A stretch of DNA of 64,000 bases. Source: Carnegiea gigantea (lineage: Eukaryota > Streptophyta > Magnoliopsida > Caryophyllales > Cactaceae). Made by a program: the position numbers and the translations under genes. Below are positions 1 to 11,280 of the stretch, one piece after another. Position 1 is the stretch's first letter. Each line of letters opens with the position of its first letter. The notes under the pieces are model-generated. The model had not been told where the DNA came from and searched no databases. It saw nothing but the letters and a program-made list of their open reading frames with translations. The DNA lies in contig JAKOGI010000121.1 of the NCBI GenBank assembly GCA_029747015.1, forward strand, positions 923,501 through 987,500, read 5' to 3'.

Positions 1-2290
1 ATTTTGTCTTCTTTGCTTCATTTTTTCATTTATATTGTAACGTCCAGCCCCTTTCGGGGTCGCGGTTGGGTGCATCTAGCATATGCATGTGGTTAAATTT
101 ACAAACATGCGCCCAAGTTAGCCATCATTAATGAGTATTTTGAATATCATTTTTTACCACATATTTTTCTCTTTCTGGAAGGCTACTTCTTAGTGTTTTG
201 TAGTTTTTTCAAAGATATTTGATATTGAATTTTTTGGCAATCATGACCTTTGTAGCTTTGCACATGATCACATGTGGATTGACCTGCTTACATCGCTCTG
301 ATTCTCTCTCTTAAAATAAATCAAATGCACCCTAATACTAATGTAGGAAAAATACTTTGGAATTGCAAATTTAAAAATGGCTTGAATGCACTTGGATGCT
401 CGACTTCTAAATCTGAATGTCCAACTCTAAAATTAAAATGCTCAGCATCCTACAGCTGAATGCTCAACTTCTAAAACCTGAATGTTTGGGACTAAAAATT
501 AAAAAAACATGGTAAGTTCTATGCAATAAAGATTTCAGAGGATCTCACAGTATCATATATATCATATTAAAAGTTAGATTGAACTTATGTATGAACGACA
601 CGTAAGCTTGCCATGCGTCATGTAGGATGCCATATAGGAGTGAATAGCCATGTGAGATACTTCAATGCAACATAAGATCGATGTTGCATGAGATTTAAAA
701 TAGAAAAAAAATGCTATGTATGATGGATTTAAATTTAATACAATATTAATTCAATTTAATAAGGTAATTCTCACATACTTTCTTATTATTTAATAATAAA
801 ATTTAATTATAAAATATATATGATTTAATGATGCAAGTACAATGAAAAATATGAGTTAGATATTAATTAAGACTAAGAAAGTATGCTATTAGTAGGAAAA
901 AACTAGAGAAAACTCGCTTTACTTTTGCATCAACAATGTGATATAATACATCAATTTATCGTTTGCTTTTTTTATTAAAAAAATCTATTCTCTTAATAAT
1001 ATATTAAAAAATTATTTAACTCACACCCTTACATCGTAAGAGTATAACCATAGTCTCTTATACAAAGTTGAAAAAAGTTACTTAAGGTCACGCTTCTAGC
1101 TATCTAGTAAGGCAACTAAAAAGACAGCAACATTTTAACCTCAAAAAAAGAAGAACAAAATAGATCAAAAACTAATATAAAAACATATATAGATGTAAAT
1201 TCTTTTTTAAAAAAATGCTAGGATACCAAAACGACAAGTCCTTCTTACTAGAATAGAATGGTCAAACAATTAAAATAGACTTTGCTTAATATATTAAAAC
1301 AGAAATGCTCAACTTCATGAGCCACAATGTATAAATTTACAAAATAGAATACTCAATTAATCCAAGTAAAACTTTACTCAATTCATAATACAAAATGCTA
1401 AAACTCTATAGAAAAGAATGCTCAACAACTAAAAATATACTGGATTATCACAAAATCAAAACAAAAACAATGAAAGTCACTATCAAAATTCAAATGAGCA
1501 ACAATTAAGAGAATACTGAACATTGAAGAAACTCTGAAACAAATAATAAACAAATAATAAGAGTACTTGTGGAAGGCATACACTTTGCATGTGGCAACAT
1601 TCAGCTGGTCTCATGAACCTTTTGACCAAGACCAGGGGAGGCGATAGATGGGTCCGCAGGAATATCCGAGTGGTTCTCGATTGAGTTGCCATTTTTCCAG
1701 GCTCGTGACCATAGAACGCATGAAGTCGTAATATTGTTCATTTACTTCATTTAGAGTCTCTTTGTTTTTAGCAGTTTCAAAGAAAAATTAGTAGGTTGAA
1801 ATATAATGAGTAGATTAAAGCAAGTCCAAGTAGATAGGAGTAGGTATATATGAGTAAATTTGGAGTAGATTTGTGAGGGAGATTAGAGTAAATTGAAGCA
1901 GGTTGAACTAGATTTAAGCAACTTGAAGCATGTGTATATTTAACATGCTAGAAATGATCTGGCTTAATTGGCTTTATGCAAATTTCAAATGAGATTATTT
2001 CATGCAACACATGTATAATTCAGTAAATACATTCAGAATGACTTTCAGAGTTTACTAAGTAATCTTTCTTTAAGGTTACTTTCATGCCAACTAATTAATA
2101 ACACACATCTTCCATTAATTTAGAAGTGACTGGGAGAGGCAGATTTGGCAATATTATTGTCGTTACATCACCAATAATGCCACTTATAATGTGGCTTCCA
2201 CTTTTGAGAGCATGGAAAGGTCAACAACTTAAATAGATAGCCTTACTCTTATAAGCAAGTAGAGATATTGGTTTCGATAGACTTATAAGA
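1..2290. other. Intergenic, no gene recognised
   Basis: AT-rich sequence with no convincing gene. A short phrase close to AATGCTCAACTTCTAAA recurs around 360-490 and in weaker form around 1300-1430. Between about 1590 and 1790 the minus strand is richer in GC and stays open for about 45 codons (it contains FFETAKNKETLNEVNEQY), which could be an old exon, but I recognise no family. From about 1790 to 1930 the plus strand repeats loose GTAGATT / GTTGAAGT-like words resembling the minisatellite near 57300. Confidence 0.5.
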
Positions 2291-2715
2291 AGGCCTTGTT
2301 TGGTAAAATTGGCTGTGTAACAGATAACGATTTAAGTTGCGGATAGCTATTTAGATAGCAGATAGCAGTTTTAATGTAGTTGAGCAAATAGCTATTTAGA
2401 TAAACTGTTGAAGCAAATGTGTTTGGTAAACTTAACTGTTGGGTTACTAGATTAATGTCAATTGACATAAAAGGATATAAATAATTTTCAAAGATAAAAT
2501 TTTCAAAAGATATTTCTCGGCCAAAAAATATGAAACACTATTTTTGAATGTCAAAAGCTAATATTACTAACTTTTCTGAAACGTTACTTGAAATGTTAAA
2601 CGCTACTTGAAATGTTAATCCAAATATTAGATTACTGAACACTAAAAATTGACTGAGAGTTATATTAATTTGATCAAAATGTTAAATGCTACACAAAGCA
2701 CCATGGCCAAATACG
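2291..2715. mobile_element. hAT-type MITE, copy A
   Basis: A ~425-bp non-coding unit beginning AGGCCTTGTTTGGTAAAATT and ending near CCATGGCCAAATACG. It aligns along its length with 23771-24209, sharing for example ATTGACATAAAAGGATAT, TTTCAAAGATAAAATTTTCA and GGCCAAAAAATA in the same order. The ends form imperfect inverted repeats around GTTTGGTAA / TTGGCCAAA, typical of hAT-derived MITEs. No clean TSD is visible for this copy. Superfamily assignment is inferred from the end sequence only. Confidence 0.65.
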
Positions 2716-3561
2716 ACCGAAATGTCATTTTAAACATGGACACCGATGTATCCTACTTTAGTTGCCTTCTTCCTTTGTACTACTATAATTTTGTCCCTCG
2801 TCATTTATTTATTTATTTATTTATCAATATATATTTTCAAATGTTGAGGATGCTAAAGAGCAAGGACTATTGCACCTGATAAGTGGCAACTTGGATAGCC
2901 TCAAATTGTTGCTGTGTCACAGCTTGTGGAATAGTCAGGTATATAAGTGATCACAATTTTTATTTGATAAAGTTTATGATCATAATTAGTAATAGTAAAT
3001 GATAAGAACTTTGGTGAAAAATAAATAAATCTATTATCACGTTTTCCAAGCTGTTAATCAGCATATCATCATATCATCACATTCACACATATATTTTTGG
3101 GTTTGAGAGGAGTGGAGTTGACATAGGTACTTCAGGTGGAGTCTAATGATTATATGGCAATTGATATAGGGTTATGTGACTATGAATCCCACAATTATGA
3201 GTGTATTAATTAAGTTGGAAATTATAATTAATATAAATTAATTGTTTTATTTATCTTCTCTTCAATATTGGCAATCAGTTCTCAACCTTTCATACTCCTA
3301 CTTCCATCAAGCAACCTTGGATGGCCTTTAAGTTTCCTACTTAATTTTGGGTACATGATTTCTTTATTGTTGTTGAACGTATTTTCGGTTGAAAATATTT
3401 TCGGTTGAAAATGGCTCATTTGGTAGTAAATTCTTCAGTTCGTAGCCTTGCAATCAAGGGTTGTAGTCGCATGTTAAAAGATGATACACGATTCTGTAAA
3501 CAATGCATTTGGTGGCAAGTTAGTCACGATTTGGCACACTCATTTTGGTTTTTGTTACTAG
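2716..3561. other. Intergenic, ATTT microsatellite
   Basis: No gene seen. It contains an (ATTT)n run at about 2800-2823 and otherwise AT-rich unique-looking sequence up to the MULE target-site duplication at 3562-3570. Confidence 0.5.
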
Positions 3562-3570
3562 AATAAACAT

Positions 3571-3781
3571 GAAAAATTTGCTCTTGGGTCCATCAAGGTT
3601 TGGGTAAATATTTATTTGACCCAACAATTTTGGATAAATATTTTTGGGCCCATCCAGGTTTGGCTTTTTTTTTTTTTTTTTTTTTGGGACCAAATCCAGC
3701 CATAAAAGTTAGAGTTTGGATGAAAAACTGACGTGATCCAAATTTGTGGTAAAGATACCCTTTAACAAATTACATTTGGCT
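3571..3781 (+). repeat. MULE left terminal inverted repeat
   Basis: Matches the reverse complement of 23068-23269, including GGATAAATATTTTTGGGCCC, CATCCAGGTTTGG, CCATAAAAGTT and ATTACATTTGG. Internally it repeats a ~30-bp phrase (GGTCC near 3587, GACCC near 3619, GGGCCC near 3646). A T22 run at about 3666-3687 has expanded in this copy only. Confidence 0.9.
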
Positions 3782-3865
3782 ATTGCTGACCCAGTTGACT
3801 ATTTTAGCTTTTTTGAGAGCTTGTGGGCCCCACTTTCTCCCTATTTAATCTCACAACCTCTTATG

Positions 3866-4060
3866 CAATAAATGACTCTGAGGTACCCTATATTTCTGGT
3901 TAGATACTTTTTGGTCCCTGACTTTTTGAAAATGACACTGGGGGTCCCTAATTTTTTTGAATAAAAGACTTTTAGGCCCTTTTTTCCTATTATTTTAGCC
4001 CTTGAACTTTTAGAAATTGCAGAATAATCCCTGAAATAGGAAAAATATGTAAATAAGCTG
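3866..4060 (+). repeat. Left TIR phrase array of EPRV element 1
   Basis: Degenerate repeats such as TTTTTGGTCCCTGACTTTTT, GGGGGTCCCTAATTTTTTTG and TTTAGGCCC lie here, with inverted counterparts at 10600-10796 (for example AAAAACTGATGGGCCTTTTT). The period is about 30 bp. Confidence 0.7.
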
Positions 4061-4482
4061 TTTTTAGGGGGTTTTTCAGGAAATAAGTTTGTTTTAACCG
4101 ATTAAACTTCTTATAATGACTTTTCTGGTACTAATTATCATAATCTGCTACTTATATTTTAGATATTATAATTTCTGTGGTTATAGGCCCACCGTGCTTG
4201 ACAAAAATAATTAAAACTTAATTAGAGAGTTTTGAGCGTCGCCTGAACTTAGTCGGCGCTGGACTCCTGCGTTCCTCTAACTTTCGGTTTACAGAGATTG
4301 CTAATCTCAACCCCACCTTCCTTAAATCAGGCACAACACAGATCTGTTTCATTTCGTACTTTAGACCGAAGTCACTTATAAAGTTTTAAGTATTTTTAAA
4401 GGATATTGATACTTTTATTAAGAAATTATAATATTTAAGACATAAGGTTTAATTGGATGACGTTCTCTATTGGGAAACTTCT

Positions 4483-4488
4483 TTTATT
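4483..4488 (-). terminator. EPRV copy 1 poly(A) signal
   Basis: AATAAA on the minus strand, about 160 nt downstream of the TATA box. In caulimovirids the poly(A) signal lies downstream of the promoter start, so that the terminally redundant pregenomic RNA ends there. Copy 2 has the same hexamer at the same relative place (45198-45203). Confidence 0.65.
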
Positions 4489-4647
4489 GAAAGCTTGAAA
4501 GTGGTTATATTAAAAATGAAAAGCTTTGAAGAGAGACTTAAGCTAATATACTAGAGATGCTTGTTCATAGAGAAATGGAGAATCCCAACTTTTCTTGTAC
4601 TCAAGAATGCTTAAATGACTGTGTCCCTTCTCAGTATTTAACCTCTC

Positions 4648-4655
4648 TATTTATA
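4648..4655 (-). promoter_or_regulatory. EPRV copy 1 35S-like TATA box
   Basis: The minus strand reads TATAAATAGAGAGG just after the end of the last viral ORF. This is the position and form of the pregenomic RNA promoter of plant pararetroviruses. Copy 2 has TATAAATAGAGAGG at the equivalent place, so the motif is conserved between copies that differ elsewhere. Confidence 0.65.
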
Positions 4656-4827
4656 AAGGGGATAGGGGCACATGGGATGCCCTAATGGCTACAGTACGTA
4701 AAGTTTTTTCACATAGCTACAGTACATACTAACTCTATAGTATGCACTTTATTTTACAGACTAGATACTTATCAAAATAATACAATAATGAGGCAGCCAC
4801 TTTTCAGAACTTTTAATGATGACAAGA

Positions 4828-5919
4828 CTAATCATTATTATTGAGATTCTGCATTCTTCATCTCCAATTATATCTTTCAGATTATCATTATCTAGATAAT
4901 TGTCAAAATCTTCATCAAGTTGATTAAGATGCTCTGGATCCTATTCTTCAAATAATTCAAGGAGATATTTCTTCCCTTTTTCTGATAAGAATTTTTCGGC
5001 TTCAACATCAAAGAGATAATCAAAAATATCTTCTGAGATTGCTCTTTTCACCTTCATGTAGTGTTTAAACTCATTATCATAGGCGAAAGTAGTGTTTCGA
5101 CAATGCATTAATGTTTTTCCTTATTCGATTAATGCCCAACATTGATGATAAATATTGAAAAATCTAATTGCTCTTGATAAAGCACGATTAGTAACTAGAT
5201 GTACCGGATTTCAATGAATCCAATTTTATCATTGATCATTGAAATCGTCGCAATGAACGATTTGGATAAGATAATGGGCTGATTTGGCTTTTCTATTTTC
5301 ATATTTAATTAGAGCGCTATAAACCTCTAAAGTTAGGCATCTGTAAACTGAAATTTTTTTTGGACCCTCAGAAAATGTAAGAATTTAATAGATCCTTTTG
5401 AACATGCATTGCTGGAATTTAGTTAAGGTTGAGAGAAATGGGAATTTTGGATTTGGGATTTTTGTGAAGTAAAGTACCATCACATATTTCTAAGCTTTAA
5501 AGACAGGATTATTTGGAGATAATGAATTTACTAGGAAACAAATACCACCAACTCCAGATCTGTTAGGAAAACAGATCGTTGTACTCCAAGACTCCCAAAT
5601 ATCATAGGAATAATGATGCTAAAAGTCGATGCAGGTTGCATACCACTCATTGAACCATTTTTCTCGAACATAAGAATTTAATTTTTTCTGGGATATCATA
5701 AGGACACTGAAGATAACTAATTCGTAACTGTAGAAAGAAAAATCTTTGGGCTATTAGGTAGGCAATAGATAGTAGACCAAAATATGATCTACTTTTTGTA
5801 TGGAATTCTAGATTATCAATAAGGACTTTACTAGAAGGTGTAACTCGTTCTAGTAGGAATGACATTTCGCTAAGGATTTCCTCCTTTTCTGGCAGGAGGT
5901 TGGCTTTGATGATTACTAT
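4828..5919 (-). pseudogene. EPRV copy 1 last ORF (ORF4), degraded
   Basis: Counterpart of 45531-46622 in copy 2. Only fragments remain open, the longest at 5647-5865 (72 codons), which aligns with the equivalent copy 2 stretch (it shares NLEFHTKSRS and CPYDI). By position, after RNase H and before the pregenomic promoter, it corresponds to the inclusion-body/transactivator ORF of other caulimovirids. I see no diagnostic motif, so that name is only positional. Many stops; no intact product. Confidence 0.5.
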
Positions 5920-8258
5920 TGATGAGTTCTCAAGTTAGATGTCTGCCGGAGAGTTATTCGATCCCTATATATGTTCAATAGAAAAGGAAAATTAGTTAAG
6001 CCATAATTGCCAACACAGGAGTCGCCCTTACGCTTGCATATTTGATAAATTCTTTTTCATAAAACCAAGCATTCCTTTGCAATCAGTTCGAATAAGAAAA
6101 GATTTTGGGGCTAAAAAGATTAAGAACTTTTCAATTCTTCTTATGACTGTAAGGATTTCTTTTTTCATTATGGGATAGTTGCATTCTGCCTAATTAAAGC
6201 TTCCACTGTAATATTTGTAGAGTTTTTAGCCTTCTTTAATTTTGAGTAGCGTACTCCAGTGCTCATTGCTGTCCTCTGTCTCAAGAACTAAATCATATTC
6301 TTTATCAGATAAATTAAGAACAAGAAGATTTTTGCACATTTTTTTGAAATTTTTAACAATCTTTGTATCATTAGTGGTACATATCCAACTTACGTCTTTC
6401 TTAAGTTTCTACTGCAATGGTTTTCTTAGCTTATCTAAATCTTTAATGAAATCTAAAGCATAGATAAGGCATCCAAGAAACCTTTCTAGTTGCGTCCTAT
6501 CTTCAGTTTTTTCAGAAAAATTTTCTATTTTTTCCAAAATATGCTTTTGTAGAATAATCTGTCTAGCTTTTATCTCTAGAACTAAAGATTTAATTTCTTA
6601 TTCAGCATAAATGTATTCCTTTTTTCCCAGTATAATACCATGGTCAATGCATATTTGGGTGACAGCTAAGATATCATCTTTATGCTGCCCTATGGTTTTG
6701 AAAAAGACAAGGATATCATCAATGTAAACTAAACAACAATGATTAAGGTCTTTGAAGGTGTTATTCATTCTTCTCTAGAATATTTGGGGTGCATTTTTAA
6801 GGTCAAATGGCATTACTATCCACTCATAATGTCCTTGTGGGGCACTAAATGCAGTCAAAGGAATATTTTTCTCATCCATTTTTATCTGCTAATAACCGCT
6901 TTTGCAATCCATTTTTGAGAACCAAGATGCTCATTGAATTCTATTGAAAAAAACAGTTTTGTTAGGAATATAATAACCATCAAAGACAGTATTATCATTA
7001 AGTTTTTTGTAATTGATTACCAATCTAACTTTTTCTCTTTTTTCTTTAGCATGATTCCTTACCATGAAGGCCGAACTGGTGTGAGGACTCTTGCTGTTTC
7101 TGATTAATCCTTTATCCAGAAGTTCTTTAATTTGTTTATCAAATTCTTGAATATCTTGGTGTGTATACACCATTTGTTTTACTCGGATGATAGTGTTGGA
7201 ATTTAATAGAGTAATTTTACCAAATGCTTTATCTTTATCCAAAAATTTTACAGGATTGCCAGAGTAGAGCTCTTTGCATAATTTTTCTTATTGTTCAACA
7301 ATATGCTCTTTAACAGATAAGTCAAGTAATGAAATTGTTAATGCAACCTCTCTTTGTACTGGCATTACCTTCTCACCACGCTGGTTGCGTATAAACTCAA
7401 TTTTCTGATGAGTGTAACCTTTACTCAATTTTTCAATAGGAATTCAGTGATCATTAATTGTGAATGTTATTTGGTTTATGGTCTGGATGCATGAAGAATA
7501 TAATCTTTGAAAATTATTTTTAATAATCATATCATGAGAGGGTTGATCAATAGCCCATAGAACTAGTATAATGCATTGAACTCATCCTAATTCTATGGCT
7601 AACCCTTCCATGGTTTCATTGTGACTCATAATGCTATTACCAGCTATTTTTACTTGTAAAAGATTTTTGGCTCTTTTTCACATAAACTCTAGAAATAATG
7701 ATCTTTTTTCAAAGCACACCGAACAACTATTATCTATGTAGGCACATAATTCATATTTATTATATCCCTCTAAACATATCTTTATTGGGATATGGATGCT
7801 ATTAGGGTTTGTATTAGTAGCTTTATAGCATATTTCCATGGTCATATTTTTACTGATTCATCCTCATAAATTGATTCACTAACAGTTCTTATTTTGTACT
7901 GAATGATCTTTCTATCTAGACTCATAATTTGATCTATACTAGGTCTCACAGCTTCAAAGCTCATTCTACGCATTTCACTAGTCATGCTAATTACATCATC
8001 TTCTTTAAGCTCTTCTTTGGCTGATGAAGATCCTTCTCCTCATACTTCTGACCATGTACTCGTCCTTCTTAATAATTGGGTTTTAATGGTGATTTTGCCC
8101 TCCTCATCAATTTTTATTATATTTTTCTTATTGATCTTTGTAGGGTTGACAAAGTTAGATATTCATAAACAATTGATTTTTATCTCCTGAGGATTGGATT
8201 TAATCCTCTAGAGCTTTTGCATAGGGGCAGGACTTTAAAATTTTTCTGCTTCTATCAT
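5870..8258 (-). pseudogene. EPRV copy 1 protease-RT-RNase H polyprotein (ORF3)
   Basis: The order on the minus strand is an N-terminal segment starting at an ATG at 8256-8258 (MIEAEKF, then a stop), an aspartic protease at about 7560-7760, reverse transcriptase at about 6600-7300, and RNase H at about 5950-6300. The RT keeps a YIDD catalytic box near 6715-6735 and a long open fragment at 6931-7242 with VINYKKLNDNT. The protease site, DSG in copy 2, reads DNS here (7726-7734), so the essential Gly is lost. In the RT, a Trp codon of the segment before the palm has become TAG. Frameshifts and stops break the rest. In a virus this polyprotein matures itself and copies pregenomic RNA; here it is a fossil. 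Confidence 0.85.
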
Positions 8259-8309
8259 TATGAACTTAGTCTTTGAATTTATTGTATTATCTAATTTATA
8301 GATAATTTT

Positions 8310-10088
8310 TCAACATATCCTTAAGGGATATCCTCCTCTTTTTATATCCATCCCAACTGTTTTTATCTTAAAGGATAGGAAGTTTTCAGCAAATTCATCT
8401 TTTAGACTCACATAATATCCACATCGACAATTAAATCCTACTGACCCATTACATAAATTGATTTTTATCCCTGTGATAATTTGATTATTAAACTTGGTAT
8501 GCCTAATATCACAGAGTAAAGCGTAAAGATCAATATCTTTGCCATAATATTGTAATGGAGTGATTTGAACTTGGACACTTCCGATATGGATATACATATA
8601 CTTTCTATCCTTGTTATGCATAAGGATATTCTCCCAATTAATGAGATTAACTTCTCCCACATCATACTTACAGTCCTTTATCTCCAAGTCTCCTTCCATC
8701 ATTTCACATACCTATTTGCTTTTTCATTGAAAGATGGATTTTTTATAGATCATATCTTTCTGAATTATAGGAAGAGCCCAATATCCTTTAACTTTCTCAT
8801 GATCATTATCTACGACAAACTCTTCTCCTTGAAGATCACCAAGGCTAACTGAGCTACTTTCCATCATATAACTTGTTTCTTCATAATCGCTTTCTTTTTA
8901 TTCATTATCCATTATAGTTTCAACAATTCCTTTGTTGTTACTTAGGGTTAGGTCTAATGCCTCATCTTCACTATGTTTAACATAATCTAGGCTTCCCAAG
9001 GTTTTAATCAGTTTATTATTCTTCTTATTTTTGCATTCATTAGCATAATGCCCCACTTCTTCGCATGCCCAACATTTGCAATTGTTTTTTTCCTGTAGCG
9101 CAATATGCAGCTTTCCTAAAAAATCTACGCTTTTTAGTGCTTGGTTTGTTATAACACTTTCTTCTATATTTCTCAACCCTTTGCTTGCTAAAACTCTTTT
9201 TCTTATAGAATTTTCTTTTTCTTTTTTCAGGTTCCTTTCCCTATTGGTGATGTGAATCCCAATAAGTTAAGAACTGCTTCTTAATCTTTCTTTGCCATTC
9301 TCTTACTTTTTCCTTAGAATCAAGTTTAGCTCGAATGAATTCAATTTCAATTTCTTTGCACAAATTTCTGAGCATAGCAGTTGGTATTTCCATTACTCTT
9401 AATGTATTTTTATCATCTTTACTTAATGAATCATACCAGTCAGCTGCGGTACCAGAGAAACTATGCTCGATATAATTTAGGAAATTTGCTGTAGTCTATG
9501 TAGTATTTAGGTTTAAGATACTATTCATTCCTCTTTTCCAGTGCTCAAATATTTCTTCTCTATTACGAGCTCCATCAATGTTTAAAATATATCCAGTTTT
9601 GCTAATTGGAGTAAGGTCAATTTTTTCATAGGTCGTGGTTTTCCTTGGGATAAACCCGAAGGAAAAATTGCTTATACGTCTTGCTGAAACGTACCTAGGT
9701 CTTAGGAAATGAGTATTTCTTCTAGATGGTTCACCAAATCCTTTAGGTTTAGAAATGACATTCTCAACAAGATTAGTCTCTGTTTCGTATAAGTCGATTT
9801 CTTCTCGAATCTAATTGATCTCATTTTCAAGAGTCATTTTATCATATTTCTTATGAAGTCTTCTCCTAATTTTTTATCATGTTAATACATTAAGATCTTC
9901 TAATTTAATCAGATTCATCTGCTAATGATTTCTTCTTCTAATTGGACATTATTGGTTTCTTCATTATCATCAGACAACGCATCATGTTTATCACTAGTTG
10001 TTCTCATGATTTTGTTTAATTCTTCCGGATTTTGTTCTTCATCGAACATTTTTTGTAGCTCTTCAAGAGTATATTGGTTATACTCCAT
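8310..10088 (-). pseudogene. EPRV copy 1 capsid-movement polyprotein (ORF2)
   Basis: Starts at the ATG at 10086-10088 (MEYNQYTLEELQKMF), which overlaps the end of ORF1. The N-terminal part is acidic; the capsid domain follows at about 9300-9800; a CX2CX4HX4C zinc knuckle (C-WA-C-EEVG-H-YANE-C) lies at about 9033-9074; then comes an acidic stretch; and the 30K-type movement domain is at 8310-8702 (open, 130 codons). The movement domain has the typical YxHxGSxQ...PLQYYGKDIDLYALLCD...VSLKDE layout. A ~240-bp segment of the capsid region present in copy 2 is missing near 9285. Stops include one in the N-terminal region near 9810. ORF2 ends at TGA 8310-8312, as in copy 2. Confidence 0.8.
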
Positions 10089-10461
10089 CTTCTTTTTCTT
10101 TCTTTTCAGTCGATTTTTCATCAGATTTTTCTCCTATTTCTTTTTAAATTTTTATCGCTTGCAAAAGAAATGGAATATTGTTTTTTGGATCTTGGAAAGG
10201 ATATTTATGCTGAAAAGGAGTACTAATACTAGAAGTAGTTTTTTTGCTAAATCTAACTTCGTTAATAAGAGAAAGATGGACTATAGTTAATTGATTGTTA
10301 AGCTCCTTGAGTTCAGACTTAATTTTGGCTAATTATGCTTTTAATTCTAAAACTATATCAGTGATATAGTTTAATTGAGATGCTAATGTGGTAACACCTT
10401 TAGGTGAGTGAACAATGTGTGAATAATTAGGACCAGGGCAAGCAGGTGATGATTCAAGCAT
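10078..10461 (-). pseudogene. EPRV copy 1 small coiled-coil ORF1 (virion-associated-like)
   Basis: A 384-nt reading frame begins MLESSPACPGPNYSHIVHSP, then has a heptad-rich segment (LNYITDIVLELKA) and a basic, Lys/Glu-rich tail. The frame ends in TAA inside ATGGAGTATAA, overlapping the start of ORF2. Copy 2 has a frame of exactly the same length and junction. Small coiled-coil proteins at this place in caulimovirid genomes are virion-associated proteins that bind the capsid; function here is inferred from that. One in-frame stop follows VLELKA. Confidence 0.65.
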
Positions 10462-10528
10462 TAATCACAATTAATTAAATTAATTAATCACTAATTAGCT
10501 TAATTATGTTAATTATTCTTGGCTACGT

Positions 10529-10541
10529 GACTCTGATACCA
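10529..10541 (-). other. EPRV copy 1 tRNA-Met primer-binding site
   Basis: The minus strand reads TGGTATCAGAGTC, complementary to the 3' end of initiator tRNA-Met except near its 3' side. This is the primer site for minus-strand DNA synthesis in all Caulimoviridae, and fixes the start of the viral map. The integrated copy ends only ~60-100 bp upstream of it. Confidence 0.8.
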
Positions 10542-10599
10542 GTTGAAAGAGAACTTCGAATATTACTAGTGAGCAAAATACCACGAACACAAATTTAGA

Positions 10600-10796
10600 T
10601 TTTTCGAAAGTAAGTTTTTAAGGATTGAGGGTAGATTTATAAATATTTAGGGCGTTCATGCAAATAAGGTAAACAATAAATAGGATCCTTTCAGTTTGTT
10701 TTCTCAAAAGTCGAGATACCCTGTAATTATTTTTAAAAACTGATGGGCCTTTTTGTTATTTATATAAAACTTAAGGTACCTTTGTGTCTTTTTTCC
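10600..10796 (-). repeat. Right TIR phrase array of EPRV element 1
   Basis: Inverted counterpart of 3866-4060: minus-strand phrases such as AAAAAGGCCCATCAGTTTTT and GGTACCTTAAGTTTTATATA mirror those at the left end. Confidence 0.65.
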
Positions 10797-10805
10797 CCTT
10801 TTATG

Positions 10806-11280
10806 CATCCTTCCCTGTTCATCTCGCTATCTCTCTCCCCCCTCTCACCCCCTCTCTCTCTCTCTCTCTCTGAGGTCATAGCCCTACTTGGAAGCAAAGG
10901 TTAGCAAATTATTTAAAACTTTTGTTTTATAGTTTTTTTTTTTTTTTTTACTGTTATTGGTCCCTCCCTTAGTCATGGTTCTCATTCTCTCTCTTCACCT
11001 ATCCCCACGTTGAGTGAATTTTTTTTTAAATTTTTGTGGTGATAATATAAGGCATATTATTGATTAAAATTGTTGGTATTTAATAAAAGTGACAAGTATT
11101 TTGCCTATTGATATAAAATAATTTTTGGACTAGCTAATCATTTTTAGTTAGGCACAATTTTTCTAATTTTCTTATTCCTATTATGGAGTTTTGATTAAGT
11201 TATTTTGACATTATGCATGTATCAAAATTGTGCCAAATTCAACAGCAAGGGTTAAAGTTTGAAAATACTGTACAACTCAT
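10806..11280. other. MULE 3' flank with CT microsatellite
   Basis: It starts with a CT-rich stretch (about 10830-10872, a pure CT run at its end), the kind of sequence often found in plant 5' untranslated regions. It then runs AT-rich up to the GRF-type ORF. It may be the leader of that plus-strand ORF. No coding seen. Confidence 0.4.

Larger units (their letters stand above)
3866..10796 (-). mobile_element. MULE-ended element carrying EPRV copy 1
   Basis: A 6.93-kb insertion in the MULE, bounded by 9-bp direct repeats CCTCTTATG (3857-3865) and CCTTTTATG (10797-10805), one mismatch. The ends, CAATAAATGACTCTGAGGTACC on the left and its counterpart on the minus strand at the right, align over 22 positions without a gap and run into inverted arrays of GG-C-C...TTT phrases (about 3866-4060 and 10600-10796). 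Everything between about 4065 and 10600 matches EPRV copy 2 in order. The unit looks like a non-autonomous TIR element with viral cargo. A viral integration that by chance ended in such repeats is the alternative. Confidence 0.75.

Noticed and set aside
8310..8312. TGA at the end of the movement domain, shared by both EPRV copies, as proof of common ancestry after integration
   Set aside because: A downstream ATG (MIEAEKF) opens the next ORF in both copies, so the TGA is probably the natural end of ORF2.
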